This document shows, piece after piece, positions 7,786 through 15,853 of a stretch of 64,000 bases of DNA. The notes beneath the pieces are model-generated. The model made no database searches. It worked only from the letters and a program-made list of their open reading frames with translations, and had not been told where the DNA came from. Positions within the stretch are counted from its first letter, which is position 1, and the number at the start of each line of letters is the position of its first letter. Source of the DNA: Streptomyces anulatus. Its GTDB lineage: Bacteria > Actinomycetota > Actinomycetes > Streptomycetales > Streptomycetaceae. Location: NCBI RefSeq assembly GCF_014650675.1, contig NZ_BMVK01000020.1, forward strand, positions 1-64,000. The letters run 5' to 3'. A program made the translations under genes and the position numbers.

Positions 7786-8889
7786 TCACGCCCGGGGGAG
7801 GGCGGGGCGGGTGACGACGATCATGGCGGCGTCGTCGTTCAGGTGTCCGCCGACGTGGCGCAGCAGGTCGCGCCGGAAGCGGTCGAGGAAGGCGTCGGGG
7901 TCGCTCTCGCTCCAGCCGGTGATGCGGTCGGTCAGCGGGTAGAACGCGCCGGTGGCGTCGCGGGCCTCGGTGACACCGTCCGTGTACAGCAGCAGGAGGT
8001 CTCCCGGCTCGAACGGGACGCTGTCGACGTGGTAGCGAGGCTGCGCCAGTTCGCCCAGGCCCAGCGGGGGCGCCGGACGACGGATGTCCGCCGTCGTCGG
8101 CCGGCCGTCGCGCAGGACGACCGGCGGCGGGTGCCCGCAGGAGATCATCCGGACCGGGCCGTCCCGGTCGGGGATGTCCAGGACGGTGGCGGTGATGAAC
8201 GTTTCTCCGAAGCGGCCGGCCTCGCCCGGTTCCATCAGGTCCCAGCACACGCTCCGGTCGAGGTAGGTCACCAGCTCGTCCAGGTCCGCCCGGCGGTGGG
8301 CGGCGACGCGAAACGCTCCGAGCAGCAGGGCGGCGTCGTTGACCGCGGTCATCCCCTTGCCCTGGACGTCGCCGACGATCAGCCGGGTCCCCGAGGTCGT
8401 GCGGGCCGCCGCGTACAGGTCTCCGCCGATCCGGGCCTCCGCCTCGGCGGCGAGGTAGAGGGCGGAGGCGCGCAGGGGGCCGAGCTTCCTCGGCAGCGGC
8501 GGCAGGACCACACGCTGGGCGACCTCGGACACGTACCGCACCTGCGTCAGCTCTTTCGCGCGGTGCTCCCGCAGGACGCAGAAGACCACCAGGCTCGTGC
8601 CGACCAGGATCAGGGCGATGATCTGGGCCTCGTGGTTAGCCGAGAGCAGTTCGTCGGGGTCGCGGAGCACCCCGATGGCCGTCTGCGCGATGACCGCCAG
8701 CGCGGCGACCAGGCCCACGGTCCGGGGCCCGCCGAACGAGGGCGTGATCGCCGGGGCCGCCACGAGCAGCGGGCCGAGATGGATGTCGGGCGGCGCGAGA
8801 ACATCGATCACCGACACCGCGACGATCCACCCGATCGGGATGGCGACCAGCGCCCACCGGGGGCGGGGTCCTGCGCGGCGCTGGGACAT
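7786..8889 (-). CDS. Membrane PP2C-type (SpoIIE family) protein phosphatase
   Basis: The 367-residue protein has about four hydrophobic helices in residues 10-105 (WALVAIPIGWIVAVSVIDVL and following). A cytosolic SpoIIE/PP2C domain starts near residue 125. Metal-binding features are ARIGGDLYAA, IVGDVQGKGM and the late LLLYTDGVTEARD. Such phosphatases dephosphorylate Ser/Thr, typically anti-anti-sigma proteins in partner-switching systems. No anti-sigma gene adjoins it; the nearest ATPase-type candidate is at 15094. The C terminus carries NDDAAMIVV, the final acidic metal ligand. The GTG/ATG region at 8889 gives MSQRRAG before the first helix. Confidence 0.85.
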   Translation of the reverse strand: MSQRRAGPRPRWALVAIPIGWIVAVSVIDVLAPPDIHLGPLLVAAPAITPSFGGPRTVGLVAALAVIAQTAIGVLRDPDELLSANHEAQIIALILVGTSLVVFCVLREHRAKELTQVRYVSEVAQRVVLPPLPRKLGPLRASALYLAAEAEARIGGDLYAAARTTSGTRLIVGDVQGKGMTAVNDAALLLGAFRVAAHRRADLDELVTYLDRSVCWDLMEPGEAGRFGETFITATVLDIPDRDGPVRMISCGHPPPVVLRDGRPTTADIRRPAPPLGLGELAQPRYHVDSVPFEPGDLLLLYTDGVTEARDATGAFYPLTDRITGWSESDPDAFLDRFRRDLLRHVGGHLNDDAAMIVVTRPALPRA

Positions 8890-8988
8890 GCCTCCTCTCT
8901 ACACCGCCGCCGTACGGTCCGCACCGGCAGGAGGAGGCGGCGCGGGGGCGGGGCGGGGTCGGCAGTAGAGGGAGGGCGGCCCGGTGGG

Positions 8989-9954
8989 TCAGGCCCGTAC
9001 GGAAGCGCCCGGGGTGCTCGCCGGGGGCTTCCGTGTGCGCCGGAGCCTCAGCAGGCCCTTCTGGAGCAGCAGCGTCAGCGTGCCCGCGAGGATGATCCCG
9101 CCGAGGTTGGCGAGCAGCTGCTGCCCGGAGCCGACGGTCTGCTGGTAGTCGGAGTAGCTGAACGCGACGGCCGCGTTGGCGGCGGCCGGGACGGTCGTCA
9201 CCGAGATCGCCACCCCGATCAGCGCCCCGGACTTCGCGGAGGTGAGCGAGAGCGTCCCGGCGACGCCCGCGAGGAACGCCACGACGAACGACATCCAGTC
9301 CGGGTGCCAGATGAACCCGGTGTTGGGCCGGGGCTTGTCGATCATGTCGCTGTTGAAGAGGCCGAAGGCGTCCATCAGCCAGGCGAAGCCCGCGGTGATG
9401 ATCATCGCCAGGGCGAAGCCGCCGATCAGCGCCCACAGCGAGCGCGCCACCAGGCGCGGGGCGCGTTGCACCAGGGCCGTGGAGATCCCGGCCAGCGGGC
9501 CGAACTCCGGGCCGACCGCCATCGCGCCCACGATCAGCACCGCGTTGTCGAGCATCACCCCGCAGGCGGCGAGCATCGTGGCGAGGGCGAGGAAGGAGAC
9601 GTAGGTGATGGAGAACGTCGACTCCTCGTGCGTCGCCTCCGTCAGCTCCTCCCACAGCACCGCGTCGGCACCGTCGCCCGGGGCCTCGTCCTCCGCCCGG
9701 TCGGCGTGGTCGGAGAGCGTCAGCTCCATGTTCTCCATGGTGATCGACCCGGACCTGTCGATGCCGAGGCGGCGCAGCGCACCGATCAGCTCGTCGCCGG
9801 CCTCGCGCGCCACGTCGCACATCACCACGTCACCGGCGGGGGAGCGGGCGGCGCCCGGCAGGACCACGAGATGGGCGGTGCCGACGGTCGACTCCAGCAG
9901 GGCGACGACCTCGTCCGTGGTGTCGGCGGGCACGATCAGACGCAGGTGCAGCAC
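8989..9954 (-). CDS. DUF389 family membrane protein
   Basis: The 321-residue protein begins VLHLRLIVPADTTDEVVALL, an ACT-like cytosolic N-terminal domain. A DUF389 membrane domain of about six helices follows (SITYVSFLALATMLAACGVM, AMAVGPEFGPLAGISTALVQ, VAISVTTVPAAANAAVAFSY). The function of the family is not established. The GTG at 9954 is selected because GGAAGG lies upstream and the neighbour coaA ends at 9984. The short spacing suggests cotranscription with coaA. Confidence 0.85.
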   Translation of the reverse strand: MLHLRLIVPADTTDEVVALLESTVGTAHLVVLPGAARSPAGDVVMCDVAREAGDELIGALRRLGIDRSGSITMENMELTLSDHADRAEDEAPGDGADAVLWEELTEATHEESTFSITYVSFLALATMLAACGVMLDNAVLIVGAMAVGPEFGPLAGISTALVQRAPRLVARSLWALIGGFALAMIITAGFAWLMDAFGLFNSDMIDKPRPNTGFIWHPDWMSFVVAFLAGVAGTLSLTSAKSGALIGVAISVTTVPAAANAAVAFSYSDYQQTVGSGQQLLANLGGIILAGTLTLLLQKGLLRLRRTRKPPASTPGASVRA

Positions 9955-9983
9955 GTGGCGGCCGCCCTTCCGGGGCGCAGGGG

Positions 9984-10979
9984 TCAGAGCTTGCGCAGGG
10001 ACAGCTTCTGGACCTTGTGGTCCGGCCCCTTGCGGAGCACCAGGGTGGCACGGCCGCGCGTCGGAGCCACGTTCTCCAGCAGATTGGGCTTGTTGATGGT
10101 CCGCCACATGGTGCGCGCGTAGTCCAGTGCCTCCTCCTCGGAGACCTGGGTGTACTTGCGGAAGTACGAGGACGGGTCCTGGAACGCGGTGGCGCGCAGT
10201 TTGCGGAAGCGGTTCAGGTACCAGGTCTCGATGTCCTCGGCGCGCGCGTCCACGTACACGCTGAAGTCGAAGTAGTCGGCGAGCCCGACCCTGGTGCGGC
10301 CGTCGCTGCCGGGCAGTGCGGGCTGGAGGACGTTGAGGCCCTCGACGATGAGGATGTCGGGGCGGCGCACGGTGAGCCGCTCGCCGGGGACGATGTCGTA
10401 GATCAGGTGCGAGTAGACGGGCGCGGTCACCTCGTCCTTGCCCGCCTTGATGTCGGCGACGAAGCGGGTCAGAGCGCGCCGGTCGTAGGACTCCGGGAAC
10501 CCTTTGCGTGAGGTCAGCCCGCGCGCCTTGAGCTCCTTCATCGGCAGCAGGAACCCGTCCGTGGTCACCAGCTCGACGCGCGGGTGCTCCGGCCAGCGGG
10601 CCAGCAGCGCCTGGAGGATACGGGCGCTGGTGGACTTGCCGACGGCGACACTGCCCGCGACCCCTATGACGAACGGGGTGCCGCGCTGCGCCCCGTGCCC
10701 GTTCCCGGCGTCCCCGAGGAAGGTGTTCAGCGCGCCGCGCAGCCCGGAGGTGGCCTGGACGTACAGGTTGAGCAGCCGGGAGAGCGGCAGATAGACGTCC
10801 CGCACCTCGTCCAGGTCGATGACGTCCCCGAGCCCCCGCAGCCGCTCCACCTCGTCGGCGGTCAGCGGCAGCGGCGTCTTGTCCCGCAGCGCGCTCCACT
10901 CGTCGCGCGAGAGGTCGACGTAGGGGGTCGGCGCGTGCTCGGTGCGACGGTGGGGGCTCCGTGCGGGTGAGGTGATCAC
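9984..10979 (-). CDS. coaA: Type I pantothenate kinase
   Basis: The 331-residue enzyme phosphorylates pantothenate in the first step of CoA synthesis. The P-loop GVAGSVAVGKST spans about residues 106-117, followed by VTTDGFLLPMKEL, KGFPESYDRRAL and YDIVPGERLTV, all CoaA landmarks. PDILIVEGLNVLQP and FDFSVYVDA complete the fold. The GTG at 10979 gives the usual length with a variable 18-residue N terminus. The gene for AcpS, which consumes CoA, lies at 30554. The 153 nt upstream hold no recognised gene. Confidence 0.96.
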   Translation of the reverse strand: MITSPARSPHRRTEHAPTPYVDLSRDEWSALRDKTPLPLTADEVERLRGLGDVIDLDEVRDVYLPLSRLLNLYVQATSGLRGALNTFLGDAGNGHGAQRGTPFVIGVAGSVAVGKSTSARILQALLARWPEHPRVELVTTDGFLLPMKELKARGLTSRKGFPESYDRRALTRFVADIKAGKDEVTAPVYSHLIYDIVPGERLTVRRPDILIVEGLNVLQPALPGSDGRTRVGLADYFDFSVYVDARAEDIETWYLNRFRKLRATAFQDPSSYFRKYTQVSEEEALDYARTMWRTINKPNLLENVAPTRGRATLVLRKGPDHKVQKLSLRKL

Positions 10980-11132
10980 CTGTTCATTGTTGCGGGAGTT
11001 TTAACGGAGTGGGGGGTGGGCTCGGTCACGTGGGTGGTGGGGGTGGGGCGTGCTGTGGGGCTGTTGCGGGCCCGGTGCCTGCTCCCTCGTGCCGGGCACC
11101 GGGCCCGCGCCTGGGCGGTGCGAGCCGTACGG

Positions 11133-12149
11133 TCAGGGCATTTCGCGATCGGCGTCGACTATGGCGGTGTCGATCCTGGCGAGATCGTTGAGTACGTCTC
11201 CTCGGTACTGAGTCTGCGAAGGGTGGACGCCGCCGTGGTGGATCTTGTGAGTCTCCGTGGTGACCTCCCTGTACCCCGCATAGCTGTAGTCCTTCGGGTT
11301 GATGAAGATCTCCAGGCGGCTCTTGCTCGGGACCATGTCGCGTGTCACGGCGATGACCTCGCGGCCTGACGCATCACGGACCAAGTGATCGATGACCTTG
11401 ACGCCCTCCACTGTCGCCAGGGCTTGGTAAACGCGGGCGAGAGCGTTCGGCGGGACCGTGTACGACTCCTCCAACAGAGCAAGTGCCGTGAGGAAGCTGC
11501 GGTCGTCTCTGCTATCCGCTCCAGCGAAGATCTCTTCGTTGGAGGGGTTCAGCCGGCGCAGCTCCGCAAGAAGATCCTGCGGGGCCTTCGGCAGCGCGCT
11601 GGCGATGCGGTGGAGCTGGCTCGGAGTGTACGGATGGCTGGGGTTGGGTGTCTTCTCAAGGGCTTTGTCGTCGTACTTCTTCCACGTGTCCTGGGGTGTG
11701 TCCTGGGCTGACCGGACCATGTTCGTGGGCGGAGGCGGACCAGGCGGGCAGTGGAGACTCCTACGTATCGTGACGGTGCCGCCCACCTCCCGCTCGTAGA
11801 CCCACTGGTCGGGCCGGGGCTCCGGAGGAGTCTTCTGCCGCTCCAGGAAGTCGGCGGCCTGGCCCAGGGCGGCGGCCGGGCTGGACAGGTCCGGGCCGCC
11901 CGCACGGGAGGCGAGATCACCATGCTGGGGCGCTGGGGCGTTCACGGTCTGGGTGATGAACAACGCCGCCGCGGTGATCGCCACCGCCGCGCCGAGCGAG
12001 GCGATCCGCCAGTCGGCCCGCAGCCTGCGGGTTCGGCGGCTCCTGCCCGCGATGGCGTCGGTCAGGAGTGCGCGCCCGGGGGCGAGGGCGGCGCGGTCGG
12101 GGACGGGAGCGTCGGCGCGCAGCTCCCGCAGCTGGGTCAGTTCGTCCAT
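11133..12149 (-). CDS. CU044_5270 family membrane protein, likely partner of the upstream sigma factor
   Basis: The 338-residue protein begins with about 47 cytosolic residues (MDELTQLRELRADAPVPDRA), has one membrane helix (IASLGAAVAITAAALFITQT) and a large outside domain. The outside domain contains the family-typical KYDDKALEKTPNP and FINPKDYSYAGYREV segments. CU044_5270 proteins regularly sit directly after ECF sigma genes, and the start overlaps the sigma gene by 13 nt, indicating translational coupling. By context it may be an anti-sigma factor or surface sensor; the N-terminal part is too short and unlike a classic zinc anti-sigma domain. Direct evidence for sigma binding is absent. Confidence 0.8.
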   Translation of the reverse strand: MDELTQLRELRADAPVPDRAALAPGRALLTDAIAGRSRRTRRLRADWRIASLGAAVAITAAALFITQTVNAPAPQHGDLASRAGGPDLSSPAAALGQAADFLERQKTPPEPRPDQWVYEREVGGTVTIRRSLHCPPGPPPPTNMVRSAQDTPQDTWKKYDDKALEKTPNPSHPYTPSQLHRIASALPKAPQDLLAELRRLNPSNEEIFAGADSRDDRSFLTALALLEESYTVPPNALARVYQALATVEGVKVIDHLVRDASGREVIAVTRDMVPSKSRLEIFINPKDYSYAGYREVTTETHKIHHGGVHPSQTQYRGDVLNDLARIDTAIVDADREMP

Positions 12150-12751
12150 GACGGGTTCAGCTCCTGTTCGGCCGAGGTGAACGCGGGGTCGGTGCTCAGT
12201 GCCTCGCGGACCTTGCGGCGGGCCCGGTTCAGGCGGGATCTGACGGTGCCCAGCGGTATCCGCAGCGCATCGGCCACCTCCTGGTAGCCGAGGTCCGCCC
12301 AGGCGACGAGCAGCAGGACGTGCCGGTCGCCGGGGGAGAGCTTGGCCAGTGCCCCGGCCAGGGGGGCCTGGACGGCCACCCGGTCGTCCGAGCGGTCGCT
12401 CCAGGACGCGGCCACCGGGTCGTGGCCGGTCCGGGCCAGCGCCTTCAGTGCGCGGACCTCGGTACGGCGGTGCTTCCCGATCAGGTTGGCGGCGATGCCG
12501 TACAGCCAGGGCCGGGCCAGCCGGTGGGCGGTGTCGTAGCGGTCCCTGGTACGGAACGCGATGAGGAAGGTCTCCGCCGTGATGTCGTCCGCCGCGCCCT
12601 CCCCGAGGCGGCGGGCGGCGTAGCGGTGGATGTCCGGGGCGTGCCGGTCGTACAGCCCGGCGAACAGTTCGGGCTCGCCGAGGGATTGCGTGATGACTTC
12701 GGCGTCGTCTTCGCGTTCGGTGCCGGGGCGGGCCGGAGGTGGTCCGGTCAC
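12137..12751 (-). CDS. ECF-type RNA polymerase sigma factor
   Basis: The 204-residue protein has sigma region 2 (FAGLYDRHAPDIHRYAARRL, ADDITAETFLIAFRTRDRYD, ARPWLYGIAANLIGKHRR) and region 4 (LSPGDRHVLLLVAWADLGYQ, EVADALRIPLGTVRSRLNRA). It has no sigma 1 or 3 region, so it is an extracytoplasmic-function sigma factor. The GTG at 12751 has GGAGG 5 nt upstream. Its end overlaps the CU044_5270 gene, its likely regulator. I cannot assign a promoter specificity. Confidence 0.9.
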   Translation of the reverse strand: MTGPPPARPGTEREDDAEVITQSLGEPELFAGLYDRHAPDIHRYAARRLGEGAADDITAETFLIAFRTRDRYDTAHRLARPWLYGIAANLIGKHRRTEVRALKALARTGHDPVAASWSDRSDDRVAVQAPLAGALAKLSPGDRHVLLLVAWADLGYQEVADALRIPLGTVRSRLNRARRKVREALSTDPAFTSAEQELNPSWTN

Positions 12752-12839
12752 TGCGCCTCCAGGGGTGCGTCGGTCGGTGTGCCTGTCACCCCTGTTGTCC
12801 GCAGCGGCCGGAAAGGTTCACGGCGGCCATGCGGGCGGC

Positions 12840-13367
12840 TCAGGAAGCAGCCGTCCGGCCGCAGCGCTTCTCCAGGAGCGTGAACGACTTGGGTGCGCCG
12901 ACCGGCTGCGGCTTGCCTTCCTTGTGGCCGACGACCCGGTAACCGGCGTCCAGGTAGTAGGCGTTGAGACGTGTGTTGCCGGACAGGCAGTCCAGGCGGA
13001 CGCGCGTCCGGCCCGTCGCGGCGACGCGGCGTTCCGCAGCCCGCAGCAGGAGGCTCCCCGTCCCCGGGTCGGCGGTGCCGTGGTCCACCATCAGACGATG
13101 TACGTAGCCGGCTACCGGCGGCTGCGGCCCCCAGGCGTCCTCGTCCTCCCACCACAGCTCCCAGGCTCCGGCCACACGGCCGCCGGCCTTGGCGAGCCAG
13201 ACCTCGCCCCTCGCCATGACGGCGCGGAAGTGATCCTCGTCCAGCTGGCCGGTCTGCCACTGGCCGGTGATGCCCCGGGCGATCATCCAGCGGGCCGCGT
13301 CGTCGCGCAGCCGGACGAGGGTGGCGAGATCGGTGTCGCCGGCGGGGCGGAAACGTAGATCGTTCAC
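12840..13367 (-). CDS. GNAT family N-acetyltransferase
   Basis: The 175-residue protein shows the acetyl-CoA domain: VNDLRFRPAGDTDLATLVRL at the start, VAGYVHRLMVDHGTADPGTG for the core strand and pyrophosphate loop, and LDCLSGNTRLNAYYLDAGYR for the C-terminal fold. The acceptor is unknown. The loop DPGTGSLLL stands in for the common R-x-x-G-x-G. The GTG at 13367 follows GAGGAT; longer forms to 13451 would add sequence unlike the family. It stands alone between the sigma gene and a VOC gene. Confidence 0.85.
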   Translation of the reverse strand: MNDLRFRPAGDTDLATLVRLRDDAARWMIARGITGQWQTGQLDEDHFRAVMARGEVWLAKAGGRVAGAWELWWEDEDAWGPQPPVAGYVHRLMVDHGTADPGTGSLLLRAAERRVAATGRTRVRLDCLSGNTRLNAYYLDAGYRVVGHKEGKPQPVGAPKSFTLLEKRCGRTAAS

Positions 13368-13484
13368 GCCGCGATCCTCGCACGGGCCCACGGGGGTGGG
13401 TCGGGCGGAAAGGTTCAGGGGCAGTGAGACGTCGCGCGCTCGACGACTCACCGCCCATCCATTCCTCGCGCGGGGCCGCCCGGC

Positions 13485-13883
13485 CTACGCGTCCTGCGGA
13501 TACCAGCGCAGCTCGACCGTGTTGCCGTCCGGGTCGAGTACGTAGACCGAGGTGGCCGAGCCCCTGGCCCCGAAGCGAGGGACCGGGCCCTCCTTCACTG
13601 TGAACACCCCGGAGTCGATGACCTCCTGCCAGTCGAGCGGGTCGACGACGAGGCAGATGTGGTCCACGTTCGACTCGCCGCGGGGACGGTCCAGCAGGTC
13701 GATGATCGTGGTCGGGCTGACCCGGACCGACGGGAACGGCACCTTCCCCGCCCGCCACTCCTCGACCCGTACCGGCTCCAGGCCGAGCGCCCCGCAGTAG
13801 AAATCAAGAGCTCGCTCCACGTCCCCGACGTTGAGGACCAGGTGATCGAAGTCCTTGACCTGGACGATCAGCGGTACGGGCAT
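13485..13883 (-). CDS. VOC (glyoxalase/bleomycin resistance fold) protein
   Basis: The 132-residue protein starts with the vicinal oxygen chelate pattern FDHLVLNVGDVERALDFYCG and has NVDHICLVV and YVLDPDGNTVELRWYP in the second half. The conserved His and Glu are the metal ligands of the family. The substrate cannot be inferred; relatives include glyoxalases, dioxygenases and antibiotic-binding proteins. Its start is separated from the stop of the DUF397 gene by 2 nt, so it may be transcribed with the DUF397/HTH pair. Confidence 0.85.
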   Translation of the reverse strand: MPVPLIVQVKDFDHLVLNVGDVERALDFYCGALGLEPVRVEEWRAGKVPFPSVRVSPTTIIDLLDRPRGESNVDHICLVVDPLDWQEVIDSGVFTVKEGPVPRFGARGSATSVYVLDPDGNTVELRWYPQDA

Positions 13884-13885
13884 GG

Positions 13886-14074
13886 TCAGGCCTCCGACGC
13901 GTACGTGACGAAGTCCGCCCAGGCGGCCGGGGTGAAGCCGAGGTGCGGGCCGCCGGTGGGGAGTTGCTTGGAGTCGCGTACGTGGATGGTGGTGGGGGCG
14001 GCGGCGACTTCGACGCAGTCAGGGCCGTCGTTGGTGCTGTAGCTGCTCTTGAACCAAGTCAGCTCGGTGCTCAT
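13886..14074 (-). CDS. DUF397 domain protein
   Basis: The 62-residue protein reads WFKSSYSTNDGPDCVEVAAA, then HVRDSKQLPTGGPHLGFTPA and WADFVTYA, a textbook DUF397. In Streptomyces these small proteins accompany DUF5753 helix-turn-helix regulators and ATPase-like proteins, as in abaA- and whiJ-type loci, and are thought to modulate the regulator. Its ATG overlaps the stop of the upstream regulator gene by 4 nt, so translation is probably coupled. Confidence 0.92.
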   Translation of the reverse strand: MSTELTWFKSSYSTNDGPDCVEVAAAPTTIHVRDSKQLPTGGPHLGFTPAAWADFVTYASEA

Positions 14075-14952
14075 GTCTCTCCCAGCAGTTTCTCGATGAA
14101 TTCCCGTGACAGCCGAGGAGTGAGGGCCTGCGCCCGGATCAGGTTGTACCGCATCTCCAGGATCTGCACCTCGCGTGGGTTGGTGATCAGCCCGCTGATG
14201 AGCTGGACCTCGTTGTGCCCGACCGTCTTTCCGTCCTTGAGCTTAAGGATCCGGTGTGAACCGCCGAGACCCGCGTGCTCCTCCGCCTCCATCGGCATGA
14301 CCTGGATCTCGACATGCCGCAACTGACTCAGCTCAAGCAGGTGTTCGAGCTGGCGGCGCAGGACCATTCTGCCTCCGGTCCGCCTGCGCAGCGTCGACTC
14401 TTCCTGGACAAAGGTCAGCAGCGGCGCGGGTCGCCTGTCGAAGACCACCTGTCGGGCCATGCGGGCCGCCACGAGGCGCTCGATGTTGTCCTCCGTGTAC
14501 GCGGGCCGTCGCTCGCGGTACAGAGCGCGCGCGTACTCCTCGGTCTGGAGCAGTCCGTGGATCACGACCCCCGCGTACGCGCCGAGTTCGACGGCCTCCG
14601 CCTCCAGCTTCGTCAGGTCGCGGACCTTCTTCGGATACCGCGCCTCCTCCACGTCCTTCTTCATCGCCGCGATCTTGCCGCCCGCGCCCACGGCGTCATC
14701 GGTCCGGTCCAGGAACTCCGGCTTCGGGATGCGCCGACCGCCCTCGACCTTGAAGACCAGGTTCTCGCTGTACCCGATGGCCGTTCCCAACTCGGCGGCC
14801 CGCAGTCCGGCCGACTCTCGCCAGAGCTTGATCTGCCGGCCGACCGCCGCGATGACCGCCCCTGAGTCGTCATCCAGGCCGAAGTCCTGGTCCTCGTCGT
14901 TCCCGTCGAGCGCCGTGCGGTTCTCGCGGTCCTGGTTGTTCATGTCAGCCAT
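14071..14952 (-). CDS. Helix-turn-helix regulator with DUF5753 domain
   Basis: The 293-residue protein has an acidic N terminus, an XRE-type HTH at about residues 35-90 (LWRESAGLRAAELGTAIGYS, ENLVFKVEGGRRIPKPEFLD) and a DUF5753 domain (YAGVVIHGLLQTEEYARALY, QLRHVEIQVMPMEAEEHAGL). It belongs to the whiJ-like class of Streptomyces developmental regulators. The ATG at 14952 (MADMNNQ) is chosen for its GGAGG about 10 nt upstream; an earlier in-frame start at 15036 lacks one. It is coupled to the DUF397 gene and divergent from an ATPase-like gene at 15094, with 141 nt between for shared control. Confidence 0.9.
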   Translation of the reverse strand: MADMNNQDRENRTALDGNDEDQDFGLDDDSGAVIAAVGRQIKLWRESAGLRAAELGTAIGYSENLVFKVEGGRRIPKPEFLDRTDDAVGAGGKIAAMKKDVEEARYPKKVRDLTKLEAEAVELGAYAGVVIHGLLQTEEYARALYRERRPAYTEDNIERLVAARMARQVVFDRRPAPLLTFVQEESTLRRRTGGRMVLRRQLEHLLELSQLRHVEIQVMPMEAEEHAGLGGSHRILKLKDGKTVGHNEVQLISGLITNPREVQILEMRYNLIRAQALTPRLSREFIEKLLGET

Positions 14953-15093
14953 GCGACAGATGCCTCCACCCGTGTACGTGTGCGTGTGCCGGACGCGTAC
15001 AGCGGGGACGGGGCCCGATACACCGGGGACAGTCACTGTCCGTACTCGCGTCAGTGCTTCTCAGAGTAGATACGGCCGGACACTCTGAGTGAC

Positions 15094-15513
15094 ATGAGCC
15101 AGAAAATCACTCAACCGCGTGCACGCACCGGACAGTTCGCCGTCCAGCTCTCCGCCACTCGCCGGGGTGCGCGGCTCGCCCGGCTGCTCGCCACCGAACA
15201 ACTGCGCTCCTGGGGGCTGCCGCTGGAGGACGCGAGCCTGGTGATCGGTGAGCTGGCGACCAACGCGGCGCTGCACGGGTACGTCCCGGGGCGGGACTTC
15301 CGAATCCTGCTCAGCGTGTACGACGACGTCCTGCGGATCGAGGTCGCCGACACCAGGGGCGAAAGCCTCCCGGTGAAGCGGGAGCCGGACGCCGACTCCG
15401 AGGGAGGGCGCGGGCTGTTGCTCGTGGAGGCGCTCTCGGTGCGGTGGGGTACGGAACACGGGCCGTTCCCGCGCAAGACCGTCTGGGCGGAGGTGGCGCT
15501 CACCGGATCGTGA
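15094..15513 (+). CDS. ATP-binding (HATPase_c, RsbW-like) protein
   Basis: The 139-residue protein has the GHKL ATP-binding pattern of anti-sigma kinases: N-box LVIGELATNAALHGYVPG near residue 55, DVLRIEVADTRGES for the G1 box and GGRGLLLVEALSVRWGTEHG for the G2 region. Its size matches single-domain RsbW-like proteins, which bind sigma factors or act as small kinases. It is divergent from the HTH-DUF5753/DUF397 pair, the standard three-gene neighbourhood. The ATG at 15094 starts MSQKITQPRARTGQFAV; a purine-rich site is weak. Confidence 0.9.
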   Translation: MSQKITQPRARTGQFAVQLSATRRGARLARLLATEQLRSWGLPLEDASLVIGELATNAALHGYVPGRDFRILLSVYDDVLRIEVADTRGESLPVKREPDADSEGGRGLLLVEALSVRWGTEHGPFPRKTVWAEVALTGS

Positions 15514-15589
15514 CTGCCGCGACCCGGTGGGCCGGGACCCGGTGAACCGCGACGTGGTGAACCGCGTCGTGGTCACCCGCGACATAAAA

Positions 15590-15616
15590 GCTTTTGAGTA
15601 CGTGCTTTTAAGTACG
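15590..15616 (+). promoter_or_regulatory. Direct repeat upstream of a frameshifted HTH gene
   Basis: GCTTTTGAGTACG (15590-15602) and GCTTTTAAGTACG (15604-15616) differ at one position and are spaced 14 nt apart. They form an AT-rich island in GC-rich DNA, and AAAAGCTTTT overlaps the first copy. This suggests a regulator-binding or promoter site, but no partner is proven. The rest of the 15514-15853 gap shows no gene. Confidence 0.35.
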
Positions 15617-15853
15617 GGGGAAATAACCCGACCCCACCCTGATCCGACCAGTGGCCACCCCCTGTGCGCGCGGGCGCGTAAGCGCGCGACGGCGTCGTCA
15701 CTCGCATGGGTGAAGTGTGCCAACCGGGCTGGATTTACGACCTGTTGGCGGGCATATGCTCACGCTGACCACCACCCCAGACATGAGACGGCCCCCGGCC
15801 GGGACTGGCATCCCGACCGAGGACCTGACCAACAAGGAAGCAGCATCTTCCCG

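Noticed and set aside
7618..10122. Long plus-strand open frame across the PP2C and DUF389 genes
   Set aside because: It runs antisense to two genes with clear domains and has no start context or recognisable family.
8989..10899. DUF389 protein read as a fusion with upstream sequence
   Set aside because: The upstream part is an out-of-frame reading of coaA; the GTG at 9954 with GGAAGG gives a normal DUF389 protein.
10980..11132. Small gene in the gap upstream of coaA
   Set aside because: Only a tiny ATG frame ending within three codons and G-rich sequence are present; no ribosome site supports a product.
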